Source: Halomicrococcus gelatinilyticus (GTDB lineage: Archaea; Halobacteriota; Halobacteria; Halobacteriales; Haladaptataceae). Taken from it: DNA of 64,000 bases. The notes below the pieces were generated by a model. The model had not been told where the DNA came from. It ran no database searches and was given only the letters and a program-made list of their open reading frames with translations. Positions 50,204 to 59,735 of this stretch are shown here, piece by piece (the stretch's first letter is position 1; each line of letters opens with the position of its first letter). Location: assembly GCA_024227995.1 (NCBI GenBank), contig CP100465.1, positions 1,674,001-1,738,000 of the forward strand. The letters run 5' to 3'. The position numbers and the translations under genes are program-made.

Positions 50204-51046
50204 ATGGAGTACCTCGAGGCCCGCCAGGAACTGATCGAGGACCGTCTGGAGGCGGTCGTCGAGCAGGTCGACCCGGCGGAACTCTCCGACAGGCTCGCCC
50301 ACACCGCGCTCTCGGGGGGGAAACGCGTCCGGCCGACGGTGGCGATGCTCGTCTGCGAGGCGGCCGGCGGCGAGGCGGCCGACGCCGTCGACTTCGGCGT
50401 CGGCATCGAGCTCGTCCACGACGCCTCGCTCGTCATCGACGACATCATCGACCGATCGGACGTCCGGCGCGGCACGACGAGCGCCTGGGCCGAGTACGGG
50501 CACGGCCCCGCCATCGTGGGAAGCGACGGGATGCTCGGCGAGGCGTTCGGGCTGTTCTCGCGCGACCCGCGCGCGATGGAGGTCGTCGCGGAGGCGATGG
50601 TCGAACTCGGTCAGGGCGAAGCGTCCGAACTCGTCGACCGTCCGACGAACCAGGCGGAGTACATGGAACTCGCGCGCCGGAAGACGGGGGCGCTCTTCCG
50701 CGCGGCGGCGGAACTCGGCGCGCTGGCGGCCGACGCCGACCCCGAGACGGTGGAGGCGTTCGGGGAGTACGCAGAGAAGGTCGGCGTCGCCTTCCAGATA
50801 CGCGACGACGTGCTCGACGCCACGGCCGACCCCGGCGAACTCGGCAAGCCGACCGGACAGGACGCGGAGGTCGGCCGCCCCTCCGTCGTCGAGGTGACCG
50901 ACCTCGCCGCCGAGGAGGCGAACGCGCTGGCCCACGAGCAGTCCGAGGACGCGCTCGCGGCACTGGACCGCGTCGACGCCCCCGACTCGGAAGCGCTGGG
51001 CTACCTCCGCGACTTCGCGACGTTCGTCGTCACGCGGGAGTACTGA
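50204..51046 (+). CDS. idsA: Polyprenyl (geranylgeranyl/farnesyl) diphosphate synthase
   Basis: A 280-residue all-helical prenyltransferase. GGKRVRP (38-44) binds IPP, the first Asp-rich motif is DDIID (79-83), and the second is DDVLD (201-205). It condenses IPP with allylic diphosphates to make the C20 (or C15/C25) chain for ether lipids, quinone side chains and carotenoids. Chain length cannot be fixed from sequence alone. Slightly shorter than usual archaeal GGPP synthases (~325-350 residues), so it may be a second, specialised copy. Confidence 0.9.
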   Translation: MEYLEARQELIEDRLEAVVEQVDPAELSDRLAHTALSGGKRVRPTVAMLVCEAAGGEAADAVDFGVGIELVHDASLVIDDIIDRSDVRRGTTSAWAEYGHGPAIVGSDGMLGEAFGLFSRDPRAMEVVAEAMVELGQGEASELVDRPTNQAEYMELARRKTGALFRAAAELGALAADADPETVEAFGEYAEKVGVAFQIRDDVLDATADPGELGKPTGQDAEVGRPSVVEVTDLAAEEANALAHEQSEDALAALDRVDAPDSEALGYLRDFATFVVTREY

Positions 51047-51058
51047 TTCTCGTAGCGT

Positions 51059-52162
51059 TCACGCCCGCGCCGGCCCGGACTTCGAGTACCGCGACTCGGC
51101 CACGGCGAACACCAGCGTGCTGGTCAGGCCGAGCATCGTCCCCGCGGTCAGCATGCCGGCGAGGTACTGCAGCGACACCTCGTTGAGGAAGTAGGCGCTC
51201 ACGGCGTGGAGCACGCCGCCGATGGCGAGCACGTAGAACGGCGCGTTCAGGTAGCGCCACTGGAACCGGTTGGCGAGGTACTCGTCGGTGATCTGGCCGA
51301 GGCTGGACGTGATGCCGGCGGCGGCGAACCACGTCACCGCGCCGTATATCAGCGCCGCCAGCACCTGCGGCGCGCTCACGTTCCCGCCGGGCGCGTCGCT
51401 GCGGACCGCCTCCAGCGTCTCGACGCCGCTGACGCCGCCGACGACCAGCAGCGCCGCCGCCACGACGTAGGTGATGAGCGTCACCCGGCCGGCGTACAGG
51501 CCCGTGCGGACCATCTTCGCGAGGTGGTCGAACGTTCGTTCGAGGCCGAGTCCCCGGAAGAGGACGTACAGTCCCAGCAGGGCGGACGTGCTGCCGAACA
51601 CCGCGCCCGGCAGGCCGACCCAGTCGGCGACGATGGCGAGCGGGTAGATGAGCAGCAGGATGCCCAGCGGGACGAGTATCGTCCCGCGCGTCTCCGGGTC
51701 GTTCAGCACCTGCTTGATGGTGTAGTACATCGATTCGAGGTCCTGCGCCTGGCGGACGACGACCCGGCGGACGCCGTCGACCGGCACCCGCGAGCGGATG
51801 ACGGGGACGACGCTCTCGTCCTGGGCCCCGTCGGTCACGATGACGGCCGTGACCTCCTCGCTGGTGGTGAGGCTGGCGAGGACGGTGTCGACCTCCTCGC
51901 CGACCTCGCGGTTCGCGTTGACGTCGTCGCCCTCGGTCCCGGTCACGACGGCCACCTCGACGCTCTCCTCGGCGTCGATGCGGTCGTAGAGGTGGACGCC
52001 CTCGAAGATGACGTTCACGTCGCTGTCTTCGGGGTCGGCGGTCGCCAGCGCGACGGCGGCGTCCTCGACGGCGTCGCGGCCGACGACGGGCGTGTCGAAG
52101 TCCGTCTTCCGCCCGAGGTCGTCGTCGAGGTCCACGCACAGGACCAGCAGCATCGGCGGCAT
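51059..52162 (-). CDS. DUF373 membrane protein
   Basis: A 367-residue archaeal protein. The N-terminal ~150 residues are a soluble alpha/beta domain (LVLCVDLDDDLGRKTDFDTPVVGRDAVEDAAVALATADPEDSDVNVIFEGV), followed by six or so membrane segments from ILVPLGILLLIYPLAIVADWVG to the C-terminus. This is the DUF373 plan, conserved in Archaea with no known function. The start MPPMLL at 52162 opens straight into the first strand. It is convergent with idsA. Confidence 0.9.
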   Translation of the reverse strand: MPPMLLVLCVDLDDDLGRKTDFDTPVVGRDAVEDAAVALATADPEDSDVNVIFEGVHLYDRIDAEESVEVAVVTGTEGDDVNANREVGEEVDTVLASLTTSEEVTAVIVTDGAQDESVVPVIRSRVPVDGVRRVVVRQAQDLESMYYTIKQVLNDPETRGTILVPLGILLLIYPLAIVADWVGLPGAVFGSTSALLGLYVLFRGLGLERTFDHLAKMVRTGLYAGRVTLITYVVAAALLVVGGVSGVETLEAVRSDAPGGNVSAPQVLAALIYGAVTWFAAAGITSSLGQITDEYLANRFQWRYLNAPFYVLAIGGVLHAVSAYFLNEVSLQYLAGMLTAGTMLGLTSTLVFAVAESRYSKSGPARA

Positions 52163-52240
52163 CTACGTGGCCCGCGTTTAACTCTTTTCGGGAGGCGCGA
52201 ACCCGCGCCTTTTCAGTGGTGGGCCGCAAATCCCCCGACG

Positions 52241-52849
52241 ATGGCCGGAGAGACGTACAGAACGGTGGCGGAGCGGGGAGAGGCGGCCTTCGAGATCCGC
52301 GGCTCGGAGTTCGTCGGGTACGCCGCGCCCGCCGACACGGTCGAGGCAGCCGAGGCGTTCGTCGACGCCATCCGCGAGCGCCACCCGGACGCGACGCACA
52401 ACGTGCCAGCCTACCGCGTCCGCGCGGACCCGCTCCGGGAGTACCAGAGCGACGCGGGCGAGCCGACGGGGAGCGCGGGCAAGCCGGCGCTGAACGTCCT
52501 CCAGCAGCGCGACGTCGAGAACGTCGCCGTCGTGGTGACGCGGTACTACGGCGGGACGAACCTCGGCGTCGGCGGCCTCGCGCGAGCCTACTCGCGAGCC
52601 GTCAAGGAGGCGGTCGACGACGCCGGCGTCGTCGAGGAGCGACCGCACGACCGCCTCAGAATCACCGTCGAGTACGACGACTCCGGCACCGTCCGCGGCA
52701 TCATCGAGAGCGCGGACGCGGAGTTCGAGGCGACCTACGAGGCCGACGTCAGCTTCGCGGTCCGGGTCCCGACCGCCGAGCGCGAGGCGCTGTGTGACCG
52801 CGTCCGGAGCGCGACAAGCGGCCGCGCCGACATCAGCGTCGAGGAGTAA
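52241..52849 (+). CDS. IMPACT/YigZ-family protein (UPF0029)
   Basis: A 202-residue protein with the YigZ N-terminal UPF0029 domain: FEIRGSEFVGYAAPADTVEAAEAFVDAIRERHPDATHNVPAYRV, DAGEPTGSAGKPALNVL and VVVTRYYGGTNLGVGGLARAYSRAV. A C-terminal DUF1949-like part follows. Relatives include yeast Yih1 and human IMPACT, which act on Gcn2 signalling, and bacterial YigZ; the role in archaea is unknown. The ATG at 52241 opens the domain directly. Confidence 0.93.
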   Translation: MAGETYRTVAERGEAAFEIRGSEFVGYAAPADTVEAAEAFVDAIRERHPDATHNVPAYRVRADPLREYQSDAGEPTGSAGKPALNVLQQRDVENVAVVVTRYYGGTNLGVGGLARAYSRAVKEAVDDAGVVEERPHDRLRITVEYDDSGTVRGIIESADAEFEATYEADVSFAVRVPTAEREALCDRVRSATSGRADISVEE

Positions 52850-52869
52850 ACGGTTCTGGAGAAGCGGGG

Positions 52870-54057
52870 TTACCCGAGCGACCGGATGGCGGTGAACACG
52901 CCGTAGCTCACGCCGAACGCGAGGACGAGCGAGGCGACCCACGCCAGCACGGTGAACAGCATCTTCCGGCCGCTGACCCCGCCCTCGCTGGCCGCGTAGC
53001 CGCTGCCGACGATGGCGCTGACGATGATCTCGTTGAACGAGACGGGGATGCCGAAGAAGACGGCGCTCTGGGCGATGGCGAACGAGGGGATGAGCGCCGC
53101 GATGGAGCGGCGCGGCCCGAGCGCGGAGTAGTCCTGCGCCAGCGCCTTGATCATCCGGGGCGCGCCGGTCCACGACCCGGCGAGCAGGCCGAGGCCGCCA
53201 CCGACCAGCACCCCGGTGAGCGGGAGTTCGAACGGGTCGAGCAGGGGCAACAACGGTCCGATGGCGAGGCCGACCTGGCTCCCGCCGGCGGAGAACGCCA
53301 CGAGCGCGCCGAGCGCGAGCAGGAAGCGTCGCTGGCCCGCCGTCGCGTCCGCGACGAGTTGCTGGCGGAGCAGTCCGGCGACGGCGACGGTGACGACGAG
53401 CGAGGTGAGGAGCGCGCCCGCGTCGAACCCGGCGACGGCCGGGAGGGCGAGTTCGCGACCGACGGCCGCCGACAGCGACGCGCTCTCGCCGGGTGGCCCG
53501 AGCAGGACGAACTCGATGTTGGCGACGATGAGGCCGACGACGCCCCCGAGCAGCGGGATGGCGACGGGCTCGGGGACCCGCTCGTTCCGGAGGAAGCGCG
53601 CGGTGCCGTACGCCGCGCCGCCGCCGAGGAACGGCGTCGCGACCCACAGCGTCGCAATCTGCTGGTACTTCGCCCACGCGGGCGCACCGCCGAGCGCGAG
53701 GCCGACGCCGACGATGGCGCCGGTGACCGTGAACGCGGTAGCGATGGGATAGCCCGTGAACACGCCGACGGCGACGAGGAAGGCGGCGGTGAGCAGTCCG
53801 GTCGTGGCGGCCATCGGCGACAGCGCCTCGCCGACGATGAGTTCGCGGCCCACGGCCTCGGAGACGTTGGCCCCCTGGAGCGTCGCTCCGAGGAAGCCGA
53901 GGATGCCGACGAGGAAGCCCGCGCGCATCACCGACAGCGCGTTCGCGCCGACGGCGGGGGCGAACGGGGTCGACCCGCTCGACCCGGCACCGATGGCCCA
54001 CGCCATGAAGAAGCTCGCAACCCCGGCGACGACGAGCGTCGACAACCCGCTAACCAT
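52870..54057 (-). CDS. Inorganic phosphate transporter, PiT family
   Basis: A 395-residue protein with about ten membrane segments. The PiT signature occurs in both halves: FFMAWAIGAGSSGSTPFAPAVGANALSV near the N-terminus (GANDVANA-equivalent) and GIPVSFNEIIVSAIVGSGYA near the C-terminus. Such carriers move phosphate with a cation, here likely Na+ or H+. The next same-strand gene upstream codes for a helical acidic protein; no phoU-like gene is beside it. Confidence 0.9.
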   Translation of the reverse strand: MVSGLSTLVVAGVASFFMAWAIGAGSSGSTPFAPAVGANALSVMRAGFLVGILGFLGATLQGANVSEAVGRELIVGEALSPMAATTGLLTAAFLVAVGVFTGYPIATAFTVTGAIVGVGLALGGAPAWAKYQQIATLWVATPFLGGGAAYGTARFLRNERVPEPVAIPLLGGVVGLIVANIEFVLLGPPGESASLSAAVGRELALPAVAGFDAGALLTSLVVTVAVAGLLRQQLVADATAGQRRFLLALGALVAFSAGGSQVGLAIGPLLPLLDPFELPLTGVLVGGGLGLLAGSWTGAPRMIKALAQDYSALGPRRSIAALIPSFAIAQSAVFFGIPVSFNEIIVSAIVGSGYAASEGGVSGRKMLFTVLAWVASLVLAFGVSYGVFTAIRSLG

Positions 54058-54125
54058 ACCCGGACCGTATCTCCTCCGGTTTCAATAGTGTGTCGACACC
54101 GAGCTGGGTTCGTCCCGGCGCTCGA

Positions 54126-54812
54126 TCAGGTCGTGTCGAAGTTCCCGTCGCCGCCGTTCTCCGGCGCGTCGACGCCCTCGGCGGCCTCGACGCTCTCCGT
54201 CTCCTTCTCCGTGTCGACGTGCCAGCGGTCGATCTCGTCCTCGTAGTCCGCGAGCCGGTCCGACACCTCCTCTTTGAGCTCGTCGTCGTTGACGTTCACC
54301 TCGAAGATGAACTTCTCCTCCTCGTCCGTGCGACTCGTCTGCTGGAGGTTGGCGCTCACGAGGTCGTTGTCGAAGTAGTAGGGCGCGAGCTGGGTCATCA
54401 CGTTCTGGTAGACGGTGTCCTCGACCCGCCGGATCGCCTTGCGCCCCGCCGAGTCGGCGGCGCGGGCGACGTAGTTCACGGAGTCCTGCCAGCGGTCGAC
54501 CGCGCCCTCCGTGTCGTCCTCCTCCAGCTTCTCGTACGACTCGGTCAGCTTCTCGCCCGCCGTCTTGAGGTCCTCGTCGGGTGCCTCGCCCGCCTGTTCT
54601 CCCTTGCCCTCGCTGACGTGGGCCTGCTCGGCGGTCTTCTCCGCGACGTCGTCGCCGAGTCGTTCGTGGGTCTTGGGTCGCCACTCTTCCCACTCCTCGA
54701 ACGCGTCGCCGGTCGTTCCGGCCTCCCGGAGCGCCTGGGTGATGCGCTCGCCGTGTTCCACGACGTCGCCCCAGTCGCCCCGTTGCTTGAATCCTGAGAT
54801 GCTCTCTTCCAT
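54126..54812 (-). CDS. Helical acidic haloarchaeal protein (DUF5828-like)
   Basis: A 228-residue, highly acidic, mostly helical protein (about a quarter Asp and Glu). It begins MEESISGFKQRGDWGDVVEHGERITQAL, has a charged central region, a hydrophobic patch (YQNVMTQLAPYYFDNDLVSANLQQT) and an Asp/Glu-rich tail. It resembles DUF5828 haloarchaeal proteins (from memory). Function unknown. A TATA-like GTATATC lies about 32 bp upstream. Located upstream of the PiT gene on the same strand. Confidence 0.72.
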   Translation of the reverse strand: MEESISGFKQRGDWGDVVEHGERITQALREAGTTGDAFEEWEEWRPKTHERLGDDVAEKTAEQAHVSEGKGEQAGEAPDEDLKTAGEKLTESYEKLEEDDTEGAVDRWQDSVNYVARAADSAGRKAIRRVEDTVYQNVMTQLAPYYFDNDLVSANLQQTSRTDEEEKFIFEVNVNDDELKEEVSDRLADYEDEIDRWHVDTEKETESVEAAEGVDAPENGGDGNFDTT

Positions 54813-54863
54813 CAGATTGGTGCTCCCGTAGGTCTTCCGTCGATATACCTTTTGTCCCCGCCG

Positions 54864-55259
54864 TCACGCCCACGGCGCGCGGAGGTGCACGTGGAAGTAC
54901 TTCCCGCAGTCCGACTCGCCGCAGACCGGACAGCCGTCCTCCCGGACGTCGGTCGCCCCGTCCGCGACGGCCGGATCCGCTTCCACGTCGCCGGCCGCGA
55001 TGACCCGCGACCCGGCGTGCCCGAGCTCGTATCCGCCGTCCGTCTCCCGAAGGAAGTACGCACAGAGCTTCGTCAGGTGGTAGTTGAACTTCCCCGTGTC
55101 GCGGACGCCGACGCGCTCGCGCAGTTCGGTGAACGTCAGCGACCCGTCCGCCTCCGCGAGCTCTCGCAGGATTGCCATCCGGATCTCGTTGCCCAGCACC
55201 TCGAGGGCGTCGGTCGGGTCCTCGCCCATGAGGTCCTGTCGCGCGGCCGTCATCATCAA
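54864..55259 (-). CDS. Small winged-helix transcriptional regulator with C-terminal Cys pairs
   Basis: A 131-residue ArsR-like protein: DALEVLGNEIRMAILRELAEA, recognition helix in FTELRERVGVRDTGKFNYHLTKL, wing in DGGYELGHAGSRVI. The tail has two Cys in CPVCGESDCGKYFHVH, perhaps a metal site. It is a short relative of the regulator at 9943-10833 (same VGVRD(S/T)G(R/K)F(R/N)YHL block). Three ATGs in a row open the frame; a TATA-like CGATTAGAG 27 bp before the first supports 55259. Divergent from the MFS gene, which may be its target. Confidence 0.85.
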   Translation of the reverse strand: MMMTAARQDLMGEDPTDALEVLGNEIRMAILRELAEADGSLTFTELRERVGVRDTGKFNYHLTKLCAYFLRETDGGYELGHAGSRVIAAGDVEADPAVADGATDVREDGCPVCGESDCGKYFHVHLRAPWA

Positions 55260-55349
55260 TCTACCGTCCGCGCCAGCGGAACTCTAATCGTTCCTACAGA
55301 ACTGGCGTTCACGGAACGCTCAAGACCGTCTCCCGCGTCGGACTCCGAC

Positions 55350-56657
55350 GTGACCGCCACCGACTCCGGGGCGTCCGCGCTCCCCGACCGGGTCGCCGCG
55401 CTCCTCCCCACGTCGCTCGCTCGCCGACTGGCCGTGCTCGCCGATCCGGGGTTCCGCCGACTGCTCGCCGCGCGCAGCGTCAGCAAGTTCGGCGACGGCC
55501 TCTACTCCGTCGCGGCGATGTGGCTGGTGTACGACCTCACGGGGTCGACCGCGTACACCGGCCTCGCGGGCGTGCTCACGCGCGCACCGGGAGTGTTAAA
55601 GATCCTCGTCGGACCGCTCGTCGACCGCGCCAGCCTGGACCGCGTGCTCACCTACTCGGAGGTCGTCCAGGGACTCGTCGTGCTGGCGGTGCCGCTCGCC
55701 GCCGCCCTCGGCCACCTCGACGTCGTCGTCGTGCTCGCGGTGATGCCCCTGCTCGCGCTGGCGAACCTGTTCGCCGGACCGGCCCAGACCGCCGCCCTGC
55801 CCCGACTGGTCGACGAGGACCGCCTCGTCCGCGCGAACTCGGTCGCCTCCGTCGTCTCGAAGACCGTCGACACGACGTCCAACACCGTCGCGGGCGCGCT
55901 CGTCGCCCTCGCCGGCGGCGTCGCGGTGTACGTCGTCGACGCCGTCACCTTCGCGGTCGCGGCGCTGGCGTTCGCCTCGCTGTCGGTCCCGACCAGACCG
56001 GCGGAGGGCGAGTTCGCCGCCGGGAACTACCTCGCCGACCTCCGGGCGGGAGTCGCCCTGCTCGCCGGGTCGGTCGCCGGACGCATGCTGGTCGCGAGCA
56101 CGTTCGCCAACTTCCTCACCGGCGTCGCGCTCGCGGTCCTGCCCGCGTTCGCCGCCTCGTTCGGCGGCGCGTCGACGTACGGCCTGCTGCTCGCGGGGAT
56201 GACCGCCGGCACCGTCGTCGGCTCCGTCGCCGCGTCGGGCGTCGACGGCCTGCCGATGGGTCGCGTCACCGTCGTCGGGTTCGTCGCGTCCGCCGCGCTC
56301 TGGACCGGTGCAGTGGTCGTCCCCGGCGTGCTGGCGACGGTCGCGCTGTTCGCCGCCTCGCGGGTGCCCCACGGCGTGTACAACGTCTCGGCGATGGCGA
56401 CGGTCCAGACCGGCGTCCCCGACGACCTGCTCGGGCGCGTCTCCGCGACCGTCGGCAGCGCGTCCAGCCTCGTGCTGCCCGCCGGCATGCTGGTCGGCGG
56501 GCTGGCGGGCGAACGACTGGGGAGCAGGACGGTGATGCTGCTGGGCGGCGTCGGAACGGTGCTGGCGGCCGCCTACTGGCTGGCCCTGCCGTCGCTACGG
56601 CGGTTCGGGCCGCCGACGGCGGTCACGCCCGGCGAGTTCGGCGGTCAGCGGCCGTAG
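55350..56657 (+). CDS. MFS transporter (GTG start)
   Basis: A 435-residue major facilitator with about 12 membrane segments. The family 3.A-like start RRLLAARSVSKFGDGLYSVAAMWLVYDLTGSTAYTGLAGVL and AGPAQTAALPRLVDEDRLVRANSVASVVSKT match drug/enterobactin-exporter-like MFS proteins. The GTG at 55350 gives a normal length and avoids overlap with the divergent regulator gene; the longer ATG frame runs backward through that gene. Substrate unknown, likely a small molecule exporter. Confidence 0.88.
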   Translation: MTATDSGASALPDRVAALLPTSLARRLAVLADPGFRRLLAARSVSKFGDGLYSVAAMWLVYDLTGSTAYTGLAGVLTRAPGVLKILVGPLVDRASLDRVLTYSEVVQGLVVLAVPLAAALGHLDVVVVLAVMPLLALANLFAGPAQTAALPRLVDEDRLVRANSVASVVSKTVDTTSNTVAGALVALAGGVAVYVVDAVTFAVAALAFASLSVPTRPAEGEFAAGNYLADLRAGVALLAGSVAGRMLVASTFANFLTGVALAVLPAFAASFGGASTYGLLLAGMTAGTVVGSVAASGVDGLPMGRVTVVGFVASAALWTGAVVVPGVLATVALFAASRVPHGVYNVSAMATVQTGVPDDLLGRVSATVGSASSLVLPAGMLVGGLAGERLGSRTVMLLGGVGTVLAAAYWLALPSLRRFGPPTAVTPGEFGGQRP

Positions 56658-56848
56658 GTGATCCGCTGGACGAACGCATCCAGCCGTCGCTTCGCGCGCC
56701 CGACGAGCTCGACGTGCCAGCTCGCCGCCCGCAGTTGAGCCTCGTCGACCTCGATTCGGTCGCCGTCGTAGGCGTCGCCACCGCCCGTCGCGTCGACCAC
56801 CGACGAGAGCCCGCAACGGCCGCAGGACTCGGTCTTCCGGTCGTCCAT
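56645..56848 (-). CDS. Small haloarchaeal protein with a CxxC pair
   Basis: A 67-residue protein with CGRCG (residues 9-12) followed by an acidic stretch (GGDAYDGDRIEVDE) and a helical C-terminus (AASWHVELVGRAKRRLDAFVQRI). Only one Cys pair is present, so any zinc site would need a dimer. Function unknown. The 3' end overlaps the convergent MFS gene by 13 bp. The ATG at 56848 is preferred over a longer Arg-rich frame. Confidence 0.7.
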   Translation of the reverse strand: MDDRKTESCGRCGLSSVVDATGGGDAYDGDRIEVDEAQLRAASWHVELVGRAKRRLDAFVQRITYGR

Positions 56849-56997
56849 GTCCGCTCGTACGGCACCCTCCTTGTTACGTGTTCGGATGGCGCGAAGCGTC
56901 TCGTCTCCGGCGAACGCCGAGGCGTTCGACTTCCAACCGCGGCAGGTCGGCGGCCGCCGCGGTCGCGGTTCGCGTCCCCGGAAGCGGTTCCGCAAGT

Positions 56998-57006
56998 AGT
57001 TTATAG
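56998..57006 (+). promoter_or_regulatory. TATA box of the ATP synthase operon
   Basis: AGTTTATAG, about 38 bp before the ATG at 57040. It predicts a short leader of about 12 nt, in contrast to the mostly leaderless genes around. Confidence 0.6.
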
Positions 57007-57039
57007 CCGCTCGCGCAACGTTCCGCTTGATTACAGTAC

Positions 57040-57372
57040 ATGCCGAGGCCAGAGGTTCTCGAACGAGTCAAGGAGGCCGAAAGCGAGGCTGACGAAATCG
57101 TTGCCGAGGCCGAGGAGGACCGCGACGAGCGGATCTCCGAGGCTCGACAGCGCGCGGAGGAGATCCGCGAGGAAGCCGAGACGGAGGCCGCCGAGCTGGA
57201 GGAGCAGCGTCTGGCAGAGGCGCGCGAAGACATCGAGGCCGAGCGCGAAGAGATCCTCGCCGAAGGCGAGGAGGAGCGCGAAGTGCTCGAGTCGCGCGCC
57301 GAAGAAAACGTCGACGACGTCATAGAGCACGTCGTCAACCGGTTCCGGGAGGCGGTGCATGCTCAGACCTGA
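57040..57372 (+). CDS. atpH: A-type ATP synthase subunit H (peripheral stalk)
   Basis: A 110-residue coiled-coil protein, almost all Glu, Ala and Arg in heptads (VLERVKEAESEADEIVAEAEEDRDERI...). It pairs with subunit E to form the stator stalk of the A1Ao enzyme. It heads the operon. Its last 14 bp overlap the start of atpI, so the two are coupled. Confidence 0.92.
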   Translation: MPRPEVLERVKEAESEADEIVAEAEEDRDERISEARQRAEEIREEAETEAAELEEQRLAEAREDIEAEREEILAEGEEEREVLESRAEENVDDVIEHVVNRFREAVHAQT

Positions 57373-59515
57373 GCGAATGAGCAAGGTCTCGGTGACGGGA
57401 TCACGGCGGGTGATGGACGACGTCATCGAGGCCATCCACGAGCTGAACCTGGTCCACCTGTCCAACTACGACGACTCGTGGGAGGGGTTCGACCCCGGCA
57501 ACCCCATCGAGGGAGCCGACGAGGCGTCCGACAAGCTCGTGACGGTCCGCTCCATCGAGAGCATCCTCGACGTCGACGAGGAGGACGCGGGCCCGAGCCG
57601 CATCGTCACCGACGAGGCGCTCGAGGAGGAGCTCGCGGACATCCGCGAGCAGGTCAACGACCTCGACGACCGTCGCAACGAGCTCCAGGGCGAGCTCCGG
57701 AGCGTCGAGGAACGCATCGACGCCGTGGAGCCGTTCGCCGAACTGGGCATCGACCTCGACCTCCTGTCGGGCTACGACAGCCTGCAGGTCGCGGTCGGTG
57801 AAGGCAACCCCGACGCCGTCCGCGACCTCCTCTCGGACCACGACGACGTCCGGGAGTTCGAGCTGTTCGCCGAGGACCGGACGATGGCGGTCTTCGCGCG
57901 GCCGACCGCCGACGCCGACGAGGACGCGCTGGACGAGGCGCTGGTCGGCATCGACTTCGCCGCCCACGAGATCCCGGACGCGTCCGGCAGTCCGAGCGAC
58001 TACGTCGACGAACTCCGCCACGAGCGCCAGCAGCTCGAATCGGAGCTCGACGACGTCGAGAACGAACTCGAAGAGGTTCGCCTCGACGCCGCCGGCTTCC
58101 TGCTGGCGGCCGAGGAGAAGCTCTCCATCGAGGTCCAGAAGGCGGAGGCTCCGCTCCAGTTCGCCACGACGAAGAACGCCTTCGTCGCCGAGGGGTGGAT
58201 TCCGACGGAGAACTACGCCGACCTCGAACGCGCGCTCGACGATGCCGTCGGGGACCACGTCGACCTCGAGGAGCTCGAACGCGCCGAGTACGAGGAGCAC
58301 GACGGCCACCACGCGCCGCTCGAACAGGCCGAGGTCGCCGCCGACGGCGGCACGGTGTCGATGGGCGACGACGACCCGCCGGTCGTCCAGGACAACCCAG
58401 GCCCCGTGAAGCCGTTCGAACTCCTCGTCGAGACCATCAACCGGCCGAAGTACTTCGAGTTCGACCCGACGGTCATCCTGTTCCTGACGTTCCCCGTGTT
58501 CTTCGGGTTCATGATCGGCGACCTCGGGTACGGGCTGCTGTACATGGCCATCGGTTTCTGGCTGTACACCGGCTTCGACTCGGACGCGATCCGGAGCCTC
58601 GGCGGCATCGCCGTCTGGGCCGGCGCGTTCACCGCCATCTTCGGCGTCCTGTACGGCGAAGTGTTCGGCTTGCACCAGCTCGGCGAGATCGTCTGGGGCG
58701 GCAACCCGCCGATGCACAAGGGTCTCCAGCCCGCGTACGGCGACTACGCCACCGCGTGGCTCGTGCTGAGCCTGCTCGCCGGCATCGTCCACCTCACCAT
58801 CGGGTGGGTGTTCGACTTCATCGAGAACCTGAGCCACGGCATCGTCGACGCGATGCAGGAGAGCGGCTCCTGGCTGATGATGATGTTCGGCCTGTGGGCG
58901 TGGATCTTCGCCAACACGCCGCCGTGGGGCGCGGCTCCCCCACTCCTCGCCGGTCCGGAGAGCATCTTCAACGGCAACCCGTTCGCGTTCGGGTTCACCA
59001 CCCTGCCGGAGACGGCCGGGCTGGTCGGCATCGCCGTGTTCTTCGTCGGTCTCGTCCTGCTCGTGTCGGGCGACCCCGTCGAGGGCGTCGAGTTCCTCAA
59101 CGTGCTCGTGAACGTCCTGTCGTACACCCGGCTGGGCGCCGTTCTGCTGGCGAAGGCCGGCATGGCGTTCGTGGTCAACCTGCTGTTCTTCGGCGTCTAC
59201 GTGACCGGCGACCCCGGTCACGAGGCGTGGCACTTCGGCATCAGCCACATGCCACACGTCGGTGACATGGCCCACGGCCACGAGGTCACCAGCATCATGT
59301 TCCCCGGCCTGGTCCACTCCGGCGCCGCGGGCCTGCTGGTCGGCCTGCTGATCCTCGTGCTCGGCCACCTGCTCGTGCTCGCGCTCGGTGTCACGAGTGC
59401 CGGCCTGCAGGCGGTGCGTCTCGAGTACGTGGAGTTCTTCGGCAAGTTCTACGAGGGCGGCGGCGAGAAGTACACGCCGTTCGGCTACGAGCGGTCGCAC
59501 ACGACGCAGGACTAG
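57359..59515 (+). CDS. atpI: A-type ATP synthase subunit I (a-type membrane stator)
   Basis: A 718-residue protein. The N-terminal ~350 residues are cytosolic with coiled coils; it opens MLRPERMSKVSVTGSRRV. The C-terminal half has about seven or eight membrane segments, including PKYFEFDPTVILFLTFPVFFGFMIGDLGYG and the Arg-containing helix VNVLSYTRLGAVLLAKAGMAF that carries the essential Arg of the ion path. The MLRPERM start is standard in haloarchaeal copies; MSKVS at 57377 is the alternative. Confidence 0.95.
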   Translation: MLRPERMSKVSVTGSRRVMDDVIEAIHELNLVHLSNYDDSWEGFDPGNPIEGADEASDKLVTVRSIESILDVDEEDAGPSRIVTDEALEEELADIREQVNDLDDRRNELQGELRSVEERIDAVEPFAELGIDLDLLSGYDSLQVAVGEGNPDAVRDLLSDHDDVREFELFAEDRTMAVFARPTADADEDALDEALVGIDFAAHEIPDASGSPSDYVDELRHERQQLESELDDVENELEEVRLDAAGFLLAAEEKLSIEVQKAEAPLQFATTKNAFVAEGWIPTENYADLERALDDAVGDHVDLEELERAEYEEHDGHHAPLEQAEVAADGGTVSMGDDDPPVVQDNPGPVKPFELLVETINRPKYFEFDPTVILFLTFPVFFGFMIGDLGYGLLYMAIGFWLYTGFDSDAIRSLGGIAVWAGAFTAIFGVLYGEVFGLHQLGEIVWGGNPPMHKGLQPAYGDYATAWLVLSLLAGIVHLTIGWVFDFIENLSHGIVDAMQESGSWLMMMFGLWAWIFANTPPWGAAPPLLAGPESIFNGNPFAFGFTTLPETAGLVGIAVFFVGLVLLVSGDPVEGVEFLNVLVNVLSYTRLGAVLLAKAGMAFVVNLLFFGVYVTGDPGHEAWHFGISHMPHVGDMAHGHEVTSIMFPGLVHSGAAGLLVGLLILVLGHLLVLALGVTSAGLQAVRLEYVEFFGKFYEGGGEKYTPFGYERSHTTQD

Positions 59516-59680
59516 ACCGCACGTCGCCGAACGCCCACCGTCTTCGTTCTGCCTCGGCTCTTCAGCGTACGCTCTCGTCCGCGAGGGGTGTTAGCGCGAC
59601 TCCCGTTCCCTGTGTATTGCTACCATGATTTTTCGGCTACAGTCCCCGAAACACCCGAATCCGTCCGGTCCGTTTGGGAA

Positions 59681-59689
59681 GTTTTATGA
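59681..59689 (+). promoter_or_regulatory. Internal TATA-like box before atpK
   Basis: GTTTTATGA centred about 67 bp before the atpK ATG, inside the 236-bp gap after atpI. It predicts a leader of about 40 nt, within which an SD lies. Confidence 0.45.
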
Positions 59690-59735
59690 CGCCTGTGGCG
59701 TGAACTTCCTCCTGTTCGGTTACGAGAGAGCCTAC

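Noticed and set aside
51206-52240. Long plus-strand extension upstream of the IMPACT-like gene
   Set aside because: It is antisense to the DUF373 gene and lacks any similarity; the IMPACT domain begins exactly at the ATG at 52241.
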